Shown: positions 1-5,654 of the stretch, piece after piece
How positions within the stretch are numbered: the first letter of the stretch is position 1
Layout: each line of letters begins with the position of its first letter
Source: Comamonadaceae bacterium
Lineage (GTDB): Bacteria; Pseudomonadota; Gammaproteobacteria; Burkholderiales; Burkholderiaceae_C
Direction of reading: 5' to 3'
NCBI GenBank assembly: GCA_947483455.1
Contig: CANKNK010000118.1
Span: forward strand, 1 to 5,896
Length of the DNA stretch: 5,896 bases
Translations under genes and position numbers: made by a program
The notes under the pieces: generated by a model
What the model was told of the DNA's origin: nothing
Seen by the model: only the letters and a program-made list of their open reading frames with translations
Databases searched by the model: none

Positions 1-1520
1 CCAGGCGCCTGGTAATTGGCGCCGCCCATTACAAAAGCCGCTGATTCCAAACCGCGCTGCAAGACCATGCCTGCCAAGGGGTGCACGTCGGCGAGTACTG
101 CATAGTCATGGGCACTTGCCAGCATGGCTTGCTGCGGTGTTTTGGTGTCGGCTTGCGCTTGGCTGTGTGCAGCCGTCGTACCGGCTTTGTCGCGCATGGC
201 CTGCGCCTGCGCGGCATAGCGCGCGCCATCGACTTGCCCAAAGGCGGCCACAAAGCTGGCTGCATCCTGCGGAAAGTCGGCCGGGTCGATGCCGACCACG
301 ATGCCGGCATTGGCATTGCGCTCATTGCGCGAATACTGGCTCATGCCATTGGTCACTACACGACCGGCTTCACTGGTGGCTGCGACCACGGTGCCGCCGG
401 GGCACATGCAAAAGCTGTACACGCTGCGTCCGTTGCCCGCGTGGTGTACCAGTTTGTAATCCGCAGCGCCTAGCAATGGGTGGCCGGCATGGCGACCCCA
501 GCGCGCGCGGTCGATCACGCCTTGGGGATGCTCGATGCGAAAGCCGATAGAAAAGGCCTTGGCCTGCATGGCCACGCCACGGTCATACAACATGGCAAAG
601 GTGTCGCGTGCGCTATGGCCCAAAGCCATCACCACATGGCTGGCATCTATCGCATACACGCGGCCCGAGGCGGCATTACAAACCTGCAAAGCGCCCAGTC
701 GGTGCATCGCCTCTGGGCCGCCGGATGCACTGTGCAATTGCACATCCACCACCTGCTGCCCAAAGCGCACTTCTCCACCCAGCGACTCGATGCGCGCGCG
801 CAAGTTTTCCACCACCTTGACCAGCTTGAAGGTACCGATATGCGGGTGCGCTTCGTACAAAATTTCTGGTGGTGCACCGGCCTGCACCAACTCGGTCATC
901 ACTTTACGTCCCAGGTAGCGCGGGTCGCGGATCTGGCTCCATAGCTTGCCATCGGAAAACGTCCCGGCACCGCCCTCGCCAAATTGCACATTGCTCTGCA
1001 CATGCAAGGTGTTTTTGCGCCACAAATCCCAGGTGTCTTTGGTGCGCTGGCGCACCTTCGGACCACGTTCTAGCACCAAAGGTTTGAAACCCATCTGCGC
1101 CAGCAACAAGGCAGCAAACATGCCGCAGGGACCGAAGCCCACTACCACCGGGCGCTTGTCCACCTTGGCAGGCGCATGCGCGGGGGCCTGGTAGCCCATG
1201 TCCGGCGTGGCTGCGATATGCGCATGGTTTGCATGCTGCGCCAGCAGGCGCGCTTCACAGGCTGGGGCTAATTGCACATCCACAATAAAGACCGCCAGGA
1301 TGTCTGCTTTGCGGGCATCAAAACTGCGTTTGAAGACCTGCAAGTCCAAAATCTCAGCGATGGCAATGCCCAGGGTTTGCGCAGCGGCCTGGCGTAGCGC
1401 TTCAAGGGGATGGGCCGCAGGCATGCGGTCTTGCGCGCTTTCGCTGGGTGAATCGGCAGCGCGCGGCGCATGCACTGGCAATGCGACAAGAGGAAGTTTG
1501 ATTTCAGTGATGCGGATCAT
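1..1520 (-). CDS. FAD-dependent oxidoreductase, COG2509-type (C-terminus cut by window edge)
   Basis: A single open frame runs from an ATG at 1520 down to the window edge (506 full codons, no stop). It is a two-part protein. Residues ~1-110 form the family's N-terminal domain, starting MIRITEIKLPL and containing FKRSFDARK near 63-71. A Rossmann FAD-binding fold follows, with GFGPCG at 128-133 and the ribose-binding acid E151 in VLERG. The block QFGEGGAGTFSDGKL (179-193) and a later YSFCMCPGGTVV are hallmarks of the COG2509 'uncharacterised FAD-dependent dehydrogenase' family. The visible end, GGANYQAP, lies in the conserved C-terminal part, so I estimate several tens of residues are missing. 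The start fits the family's usual MxRIxExKLPL opening; a TTG at 1538 is in frame but less likely, and no strong Shine-Dalgarno site is visible. The physiological substrate of this family is not established. It lies 135 bp downstream of the dioxygenase gene on the same strand, so read-through is possible, but nothing shows a sulfur role. Confidence 0.88.
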   Translation of the reverse strand, partial: MIRITEIKLPLVALPVHAPRAADSPSESAQDRMPAAHPLEALRQAAAQTLGIAIAEILDLQVFKRSFDARKADILAVFIVDVQLAPACEARLLAQHANHAHIAATPDMGYQAPAHAPAKVDKRPVVVGFGPCGMFAALLLAQMGFKPLVLERGPKVRQRTKDTWDLWRKNTLHVQSNVQFGEGGAGTFSDGKLWSQIRDPRYLGRKVMTELVQAGAPPEILYEAHPHIGTFKLVKVVENLRARIESLGGEVRFGQQVVDVQLHSASGGPEAMHRLGALQVCNAASGRVYAIDASHVVMALGHSARDTFAMLYDRGVAMQAKAFSIGFRIEHPQGVIDRARWGRHAGHPLLGAADYKLVHHAGNGRSVYSFCMCPGGTVVAATSEAGRVVTNGMSQYSRNERNANAGIVVGIDPADFPQDAASFVAAFGQVDGARYAAQAQAMRDKAGTTAAHSQAQADTKTPQQAMLASAHDYAVLADVHPLAGMVLQRGLESAAFVMGGANYQAP

Positions 1521-1655
1521 GGGGCTCGGGTTTATCAAGCAGAGGCCGATGATACGGCTAGCCCCAAGGCCGGTGCGTATGAGCGCAGAGCGCAAAAATA
1601 GCCCCTGCGATAGGTGGACAAAAAACCGGCTTGGTACTGTGTTACCTGATGGCGC

Positions 1656-2531
1656 TCACAAAGCGTTTAGCGGAATCTTGACGTAGGCCACGCCGTTGTC
1701 CTCCGGTGGCGGCAATTGCCCGGCGCGGATGTTGATTTGCACGGCGGGCAAGATGAGCACCGGCATGTCCAGGGTGGCATCACGCGTCGTGCGCATTTGC
1801 ACAAACTGGTCTTCGCTAATGCCATCGTGGGTGTGGATGTTTTTTGCGCGTTGCTCGGCCACGGTGCTTTCAAACACCACTTCCCGACCGGCTGGCGGGT
1901 AATCGTGGCACATGAACAAACGGGTTTGCGGCGGCAGGCTCAGAATTTTTTGGATCGAGCTATACAACTGCCGTGCATTGCCGCCGGGGAAATCGCAGCG
2001 CGCACTGCCCACATCGGGCATAAACATGGTATCGCCCACAAACACCGCATCACCAAAACGGTAAGCCACACAGGCCGGGGTATGGCCGGGCACCAGCAGG
2101 GTGCGGCCGCGCATTTCGCCCACGACGATCGCTTCCCCGTCGGCGAACAAATGGTCGAACTGTGAACCATCGCAGGCAAAGGCTGGCTCCAGGTTGAAGA
2201 TGCCTTTGAAAACTTTTTGCACGGCGGTGATGCGCTCGCCGATCGCCGTCTTGCCGCCGAGTTGGGCTTTTAGGTAGGGCGCTGCGCTGAGGTGGTCCGC
2301 ATGCGCATGGGTCTCCAGAATCCAAGTGGCCTGCAATTGGTTTTCACGCACATACGCAATTACTTTGTCCGCCGAGTGGTGTCGGGTGCGGCCGGACTTG
2401 GGGTCATAGTCCAACACCGAGTCGATGATGGCGCAAGCCGTGCCCGGCCCCTGGTGCACCACGTAGGTCACGGTCCAGGTAGCTTTGTCAAAAATTCCGT
2501 GTACCTGGGGTTTGAGCGAATCAATGGACAT
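1656..2531 (-). CDS. persulfide dioxygenase-like MBL-fold protein (Blh/ETHE1 type)
   Basis: This 291-residue cytosolic metallo-beta-lactamase-fold protein carries THAHADH (74-80), GH150 in LVPGHTPAC, D167 in VFVGDTMF and H209 in MCHDYPPAGRE. Persulfide dioxygenases use a mononuclear Fe(II) held by two His and one Asp; by analogy these are H75, H150 and D167. The GSARCDFPGG block (175-184) is the substrate-side signature of the bacterial Blh/PDO group and includes the Arg that human ETHE1 also uses. The expected reaction is glutathione persulfide + O2 + H2O to sulfite + glutathione. It is a stand-alone domain: no rhodanese or DUF442 fusion partner is present, unlike Xylella-type Blh. The ATG at 2531 has a good GAGGAG Shine-Dalgarno site (2546-2541) with 9 nt spacing. 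It is divergent from an ArsR/BigR-type repressor, which supports the sulfur assignment over glyoxalase II. Glyoxalase II is the main alternative but lacks the RCDF block and normally has a different C-terminal helical domain. Confidence 0.88.
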   Translation of the reverse strand: MSIDSLKPQVHGIFDKATWTVTYVVHQGPGTACAIIDSVLDYDPKSGRTRHHSADKVIAYVRENQLQATWILETHAHADHLSAAPYLKAQLGGKTAIGERITAVQKVFKGIFNLEPAFACDGSQFDHLFADGEAIVVGEMRGRTLLVPGHTPACVAYRFGDAVFVGDTMFMPDVGSARCDFPGGNARQLYSSIQKILSLPPQTRLFMCHDYPPAGREVVFESTVAEQRAKNIHTHDGISEDQFVQMRTTRDATLDMPVLILPAVQINIRAGQLPPPEDNGVAYVKIPLNAL

Positions 2532-2540
2532 AGCGGCAAG

Positions 2541-2546
2541 CTCCTC
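2541..2546 (-). promoter_or_regulatory. Shine-Dalgarno site of the persulfide dioxygenase gene
   Basis: Read on the minus strand this is GAGGAG, 9 nt upstream of the ATG at 2531. It fixes that ATG as the start. Confidence 0.7.
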
Positions 2547-2561
2547 AATTAGATTTGTTAT

Positions 2562-2590
2562 AGTATATTGAAAGATATATTAAAAATAAA
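2562..2590 (-). promoter_or_regulatory. candidate promoter of the persulfide dioxygenase gene
   Basis: On the minus strand TATACT (2567-2562) lies in the left repeat arm, symmetric to the -10 of the opposite promoter. With a 17-bp spacer its -35 would be TTTATT (2590-2585), a weak match (3 of 6). An alternative is TTTACA (2603-2598), an 18-bp spacer and TATATC (2579-2574). Either would give a short leader containing the GAGGAG ribosome site. The two cannot be told apart by reading alone. Confidence 0.45.
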
Positions 2591-2596
2591 TATACT
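2568..2596 (+). promoter_or_regulatory. sigma70-type promoter of the regulator-transporter operon
   Basis: TTGAAA (2568-2573) and TATACT (2591-2596) are separated by exactly 17 bp, and each matches the consensus at 5 of 6 positions. Transcription would start near 2603, leaving a leader of about 20 nt before the regulator ATG. The -35 overlaps the left arm and the -10 lies in the right arm of the inverted repeat, so a bound repressor would block polymerase. This implies autoregulation of the regulator gene. Confidence 0.65.
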
Positions 2597-2612
2597 ATGT
2601 AAATATTAATTG

Positions 2613-2617
2613 TGGAG
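2613..2617 (+). promoter_or_regulatory. Shine-Dalgarno site deciding the regulator start
   Basis: TGGAG sits 7 nt before the ATG at 2625. This favours that ATG over an in-frame TTG at 2610, which would place the site inside the coding region. Confidence 0.6.
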
Positions 2618-2624
2618 TGTGCCG

Positions 2625-2951
2625 ATGAATGAAGTGTCTCTGAGCTTGAAGGACATGCAACAAGCCGCCGATCAGGCTTGTCGTTTGCTCAAAGTGATGT
2701 CCAACCCGGACCGATTGATGATTTTGTGCCAGCTTTCCCAGGGCGAAATGCGGGTCGGCGAATTGGAAGAGGCCCTTGGCGTTGTGCAGCCCACCTTATC
2801 GCAGCAATTGACGGTATTGCGCGATGAAGCGCTGGTGAGCACGCGGCGCGAGGGCAAAAACATTTACTACCAACTCAGCAGCCCCCAAGCCTTGGCGCTG
2901 ATGCAAGTCATGTACGCCCAGTTTTGTGCGTCGGATAAGGGGGCCTTATGA
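2625..2951 (+). CDS. bigR: ArsR-family persulfide-responsive repressor (BigR/SqrR type)
   Basis: A 108-residue winged-helix protein of ArsR size and layout. It has the LLKVMSNPDRLMILCQL opening helices (21-37), the recognition helix in VVQPTLSQQLTVLRDEALV (53-71), and the beta-wing RREGKNIYYQL (74-84). It lacks the metal-binding ELCVC motif of ArsR arsenic sensors. Instead it has C35 on the second helix and C101 on the last helix (YAQFC). The 66-residue spacing equals that of the redox pair in SqrR and BigR (C41/C107 and C42/C108), where persulfides form a bridge between the cysteines and release DNA. C19 is an extra cysteine. The gene is divergent from the dioxygenase, is probably autoregulated through the inverted repeat, and overlaps the next gene by 4 bp (ATGA). 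What is seen is the fold and the cysteine pair; persulfide rather than another oxidant as the signal is inferred from the family and neighbours. Confidence 0.88.
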   Translation: MNEVSLSLKDMQQAADQACRLLKVMSNPDRLMILCQLSQGEMRVGELEEALGVVQPTLSQQLTVLRDEALVSTRREGKNIYYQLSSPQALALMQVMYAQFCASDKGAL

Positions 2952-3385
2952 ACATCGATTGGGCGCACTTCACGCCTTGGACGTCGCTCGCCGGAGGTAT
3001 CTTGCTGGGGATTGCTTCAGCCATGATGGTGCTACTTAGCGGGCGGATTCTGGGGATCAGCGGCATTTTGGGCGGCCTGCTGGCTCCGCGCATAGGCGAT
3101 TTTGGCTGGCGCGTGGCCTTCCTGCTAGGCATGAGCGCGTCGCCTATGGTGTTTGCCGCCTTGATGCCGCCAGAACTCCTGCCGCTCGTGCGCATCGATG
3201 CCAGCGAGCCGCTCATCGCCTTGGCCGGTGTGCTGGTCGGCCTGGGCACACGCTACGGCTCGGGCTGCACCAGTGGCCATGGCGTGTGCGGGCTTTCGCG
3301 CCTGTCGCCCCGCTCGCTGGTCGCCACCCTCTGCTTTATGGCTGCCGGCTTTGCCGTCGTGTATCTGCTGCGCCACGCTTTTTGA
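2948..3385 (+). CDS. YeeE/YedE-family sulfur-transport-type membrane protein, first half-subunit
   Basis: A 145-residue inner-membrane protein with about four hydrophobic segments (roughly 14-33, 53-77, 86-102 and 122-141). The motif GSGCTSGHGVCG at 104-115 (C107, C114) followed by LSRLSPRS is the signature of the YeeE/YedE (sulfur transport) family. Full-length members such as TsuA carry thiosulfate through a cysteine relay. This protein is about half that size and is followed by a second half-size member, so the two probably form one transporter. The start ATG overlaps the regulator stop codon (ATGA), which implies translational coupling, with a purine-rich AAGGGGG just upstream. BigR regulons typically contain such a pair. 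The substrate (thiosulfate, persulfide, sulfide or sulfite) and the direction are not shown by the sequence. Confidence 0.87.
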   Translation: MNIDWAHFTPWTSLAGGILLGIASAMMVLLSGRILGISGILGGLLAPRIGDFGWRVAFLLGMSASPMVFAALMPPELLPLVRIDASEPLIALAGVLVGLGTRYGSGCTSGHGVCGLSRLSPRSLVATLCFMAAGFAVVYLLRHAF

Positions 3386-3389
3386 AGGA
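3384..3389 (+). promoter_or_regulatory. Shine-Dalgarno site of the second YeeE/YedE gene
   Basis: GAAGGA lies 7 nt before the ATG at 3397 and overlaps the stop codon of the preceding gene. It selects this ATG over upstream in-frame starts that would overlap the previous gene by about 100 bp. Confidence 0.7.
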
Positions 3390-3396
3390 CCTTGCG

Positions 3397-3831
3397 ATGC
3401 ATCATCGAATTACTGAATTTTTTGTCGGCCTGCTCTTTGGCCTGGGGTTGATGCTTTCGGGCATGACCGACCCGGGCAAAGTACTGGCCTTTTTAGACTT
3501 GGGCGGCCTGTGGGATCCCTCCCTGGCGCTGGTCATGGGTGGCGCCATTGCCGTGGGAGTATTTGCTTTTGCACTGGTCAAAAAACGCAGTCTGAGCTTT
3601 TTCGGCGCCGCCTTACGCATTCCAAGCCAAGAGCGAATTAGCAAGCGCTTGGTCATTGGCTCCCTCATATTTGGTGCCGGTTGGGGACTGGCCGGTTTTT
3701 GCCCTGGCCCGGCTTTGGTGTCCATGGCCGCGGGGCAAAGCAAAGCCGCCTTATTTGTGGTCTTTATGCTCATCGGTATGGGCGTCTTCGAAGTCGCCGA
3801 ACGGCGCGCGCAGGCGGCGATACAAGGCTAA
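3397..3831 (+). CDS. YeeE/YedE-family (DUF6691-type) membrane protein, second half-subunit
   Basis: A 144-residue membrane protein with about four hydrophobic segments (roughly 7-22, 43-61, 85-101 and 116-131). Its conserved blocks are GLGLMLSGMTDPGKVLAFLD (15-34) and GWGLAGFCPGPALVSMA (95-111), with the single cysteine C102. These match the DUF6691/YeeE-like protein that regularly follows a half-size YeeE/YedE protein. It lies 11 bp after that gene and its stop codon (TAA) abuts the ATG of the SulP gene with no gap. The GFCPGP cysteine is probably the counterpart of the second cysteine site in full-length YeeE transporters, and the preceding protein's GSGCTSGHG supplies the first; that pairing is an inference. 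Upstream in-frame starts exist, but the strong GAAGGA site supports the ATG at 3397. Confidence 0.86.
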   Translation: MHHRITEFFVGLLFGLGLMLSGMTDPGKVLAFLDLGGLWDPSLALVMGGAIAVGVFAFALVKKRSLSFFGAALRIPSQERISKRLVIGSLIFGAGWGLAGFCPGPALVSMAAGQSKAALFVVFMLIGMGVFEVAERRAQAAIQG

Positions 3832-5562
3832 ATGACCAAACGCTGGCAAGCTTTCTTGCCCTCCCTGCCCGCCCTGCAATGGGGGCGCAGCTACGACCGC
3901 AGCACTTTGTCGCGCGACTTGCTAGCGGCCTCCATCGTCACCGTGATGCTCATCCCCCAAAGCCTGGCCTATGCCTTGCTGGCTGGCTTGCCACCGCAAG
4001 CGGGTTTGTATGCCAGCGTAGCGCCGCTGCTTTTGTATGCGCTGCTGGGCAGCAGTCGCGTACTGGCGGTAGGGCCGGTGGCGGTGGTCTCGCTGATGAC
4101 GGCAGCGGCCATAAGCGCGCACGCCGCGCCGGGCTCGGAACACTACTGGGCGGTAGCCATCACGCTGGCGTGTATGTCGGGCGCAATGCTGCTGCTCATG
4201 GGCGTTTTGCGTTTGGGGTTTTTGGCTAATTTCTTAAGCCATCCGGTCATCGCCGGCTTTATTTCTGCCTCCGGCTTATTGATTGCCGCCAGCCAGTTCA
4301 AAACATTGTTGGGGGTGAACGCGCATGGTGAAAACTTTGTGGCGCTAGTGCTTGATTTGCTGCACCAATTGCCGGACCTGCATGGCCTCAGCTTCGCCGT
4401 GGGCGGTGCGGTGCTGGTGTTTTTGCTCTGGGTGCGCCAAGGATTGAAGCCGCTGCTTGCGCGCATGGGCTTCGCAGCGCGCAGCGCGGACATGCTGGCC
4501 AAAGCAGGGCCCGTGGTGGCTATTGCGCTAAGTACCGCATTGGCCTGGTATTTCCAATGGCAAAACCAAGGCCTCAAGATCGTGGGCGAGGTACCCGGGG
4601 GTCTGCCGCCCTTGACGCTGCCTCTGTGGGACGCAAGCCTATGGAAGTCCTTGGCCATGCCGGCCTTGCTGATCAGCGCGGTGGGCTTTGTGGAGTCGGT
4701 GTCCGTGGGCCAAACCCTGGCCGCCAAGCGTCGCCAACGCATCGAACCCGACCAAGAGTTACTAGCGCTGGGCGCGAGCAATATCGCCGCCAGCCTGAGC
4801 GGTGGTTTTCCGGTGACCGGTGGCTTTGCCCGCTCGGTGGTCAATTTCGACGCGGGAGCGCAAACACCGGCTGCCGGGGTATTTACCGCGCTGGGCATCA
4901 CGCTGGCGACTTTGTTTTTGACACCGGCGCTGTACTACCTGCCGCAGGCCACCTTGGCCGCCACGATTGTGGTGGCCGTGTTGTCACTAGTGGATGTGGG
5001 CATATTCCGGCGCACCTGGGTGTATTCGAAAGCCGACTTCGCCGCTGCACTGGCCACGCTGCTGGTGACGCTGGGCCTGGGCGTGGAAACAGGCTTGGTG
5101 GCCGGGGTGGCGGTGTCTTTGGCCCTATACCTGCTGCGCACCAGCCGCCCACATATTGCTGAGGTAGGGCAAGTGCAAGGCACCGAGCACTTTCGCAATG
5201 TGCGCCGCCACGAGGTGCTTACCCACGCGCGTGTGATGGGCTTGCGCGTGGATGAGAACTTGTATTTCGCCAACTGCCGCGCGCTGGAAGACCGCATCAA
5301 CTGCGAAGTGGCACAGCATCCGGCGCTGGCGCATTTGGTCTTGCAATGCAGCGCCATCAACCACATCGACGCCAGCGCGCTCGAAAGCCTGGAAGCCATT
5401 GCGGCACGCCTGCAGGAAGCTGGCATCGGATTGCACCTGAGCGAAGTCAAAGGCCCGGTCATGGACCGCCTGCGCAACACGCATTTTTTGCAGTCGCTGC
5501 CGGGCAAGGTGTATATGAGCCAGTTTCAGGCGATGGAGGATTTGTTGGGGGCCGACATGTGA
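3832..5562 (+). CDS. SulP/SLC26-family anion transporter with C-terminal STAS domain
   Basis: This 576-residue inner-membrane protein has a long multi-spanning transport domain (about 25-435) and a cytosolic STAS domain (about 438-576). The SulP signature is clear: MLIPQSLAYA from M39, then GLPPQAGLYAS, and GSSRVLAVGPVAVVSLMTAA shortly after. Later blocks such as SLSGGFPVTGGFARSVVNF and the STAS strand-loop HIDASALESLEAI (D513, S515) also fit. Length is normal for bacterial SulP proteins. Members move sulfate, bicarbonate or dicarboxylates, and sequence alone rarely tells which. Its ATG directly abuts the stop of the upstream YeeE/YedE gene, with AAGG just before, so it is almost surely co-transcribed and translationally linked with the persulfide-response genes. 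That favours a sulfur oxyanion (sulfate or sulfite) as substrate, perhaps removing the product of persulfide oxidation. A bicarbonate carrier recruited by chance remains possible. Confidence 0.9.
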   Translation: MTKRWQAFLPSLPALQWGRSYDRSTLSRDLLAASIVTVMLIPQSLAYALLAGLPPQAGLYASVAPLLLYALLGSSRVLAVGPVAVVSLMTAAAISAHAAPGSEHYWAVAITLACMSGAMLLLMGVLRLGFLANFLSHPVIAGFISASGLLIAASQFKTLLGVNAHGENFVALVLDLLHQLPDLHGLSFAVGGAVLVFLLWVRQGLKPLLARMGFAARSADMLAKAGPVVAIALSTALAWYFQWQNQGLKIVGEVPGGLPPLTLPLWDASLWKSLAMPALLISAVGFVESVSVGQTLAAKRRQRIEPDQELLALGASNIAASLSGGFPVTGGFARSVVNFDAGAQTPAAGVFTALGITLATLFLTPALYYLPQATLAATIVVAVLSLVDVGIFRRTWVYSKADFAAALATLLVTLGLGVETGLVAGVAVSLALYLLRTSRPHIAEVGQVQGTEHFRNVRRHEVLTHARVMGLRVDENLYFANCRALEDRINCEVAQHPALAHLVLQCSAINHIDASALESLEAIAARLQEAGIGLHLSEVKGPVMDRLRNTHFLQSLPGKVYMSQFQAMEDLLGADM

Positions 5563-5654
5563 TGACGGCACGCATTGCAGACCCTAAGTTGAAATACCAA
5601 GGCCAGTGAAGCATCCTTATGACGCGGCCACAAGCGCAAGCGACAATGCCCGCT

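Larger units (their letters stand above)
2560..2598. promoter_or_regulatory. candidate BigR/ArsR-type operator: 10-bp perfect inverted repeat in the divergent region
   Basis: ATAGTATATT at 2560-2569 is the exact reverse complement of AATATACTAT at 2589-2598, with 19 bp between the arms and a centre at 2579. Each arm contains TATACT facing outward, which serves as a -10 element for the transcript on that side. Nested inside the left half is an imperfect palindrome TATAT-N6-ATATA (2564-2579). In the right half TAAATAT is directly repeated (2587-2593 and 2600-2606). BigR-family repressors are known to bind AT-rich palindromes overlapping the promoter of the regulated genes, so this is the obvious operator candidate. 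The exact dimer footprint cannot be settled by eye because the whole region is A/T-dominated and short AT palindromes arise easily; the perfect 10-bp pair is the most convincing part. Confidence 0.6.

Noticed and set aside
81..1194. Several plus-strand open frames in the first 1.2 kb
   Set aside because: They lie opposite the flavoprotein gene, are rich in Arg, Cys, His and Trp, and show no recognisable family motif; they are antisense shadows of a GC-rich coding region.
1..1520. The flavoprotein as a sulfide:quinone oxidoreductase partner of the dioxygenase
   Set aside because: Its motifs (FGEGGAGTFSDGKL and the family N-terminal domain) belong to COG2509, and the order and cysteines typical of SQR are absent.
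1618..1646. Possible rho-independent terminator after the dioxygenase gene (minus strand)
   Set aside because: A run of six T follows, but the only stems are 3-4 bp (GGTA/TACC, or ACC/GGT) and poorly placed, too weak to call.
2532..2624. AT-rich stretch as a sign of horizontal transfer or an attachment site
   Set aside because: It is under 100 bp, is fully explained as a divergent promoter-operator, and the genes on both sides share the GC-rich composition of the rest of the window.
2625..2951. Regulator as an arsenic- or metal-sensing ArsR
   Set aside because: The ELCVCDL metal-binding motif is missing, no arsenic genes are nearby, and the cysteine spacing matches the persulfide sensors instead.
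4143..4901. A 252-codon minus-strand open frame inside the SulP gene
   Set aside because: The plus-strand frame has unmistakable SulP motifs throughout; the opposite frame is low-complexity in Ala, Ser, Pro and Lys without domains and has no ribosome site.
5589..5618. Promoter for rlmI starting from TTGAAA at 5589
   Set aside because: No acceptable -10 hexamer appears at 16-18 bp spacing; the best candidates match fewer than four consensus positions.
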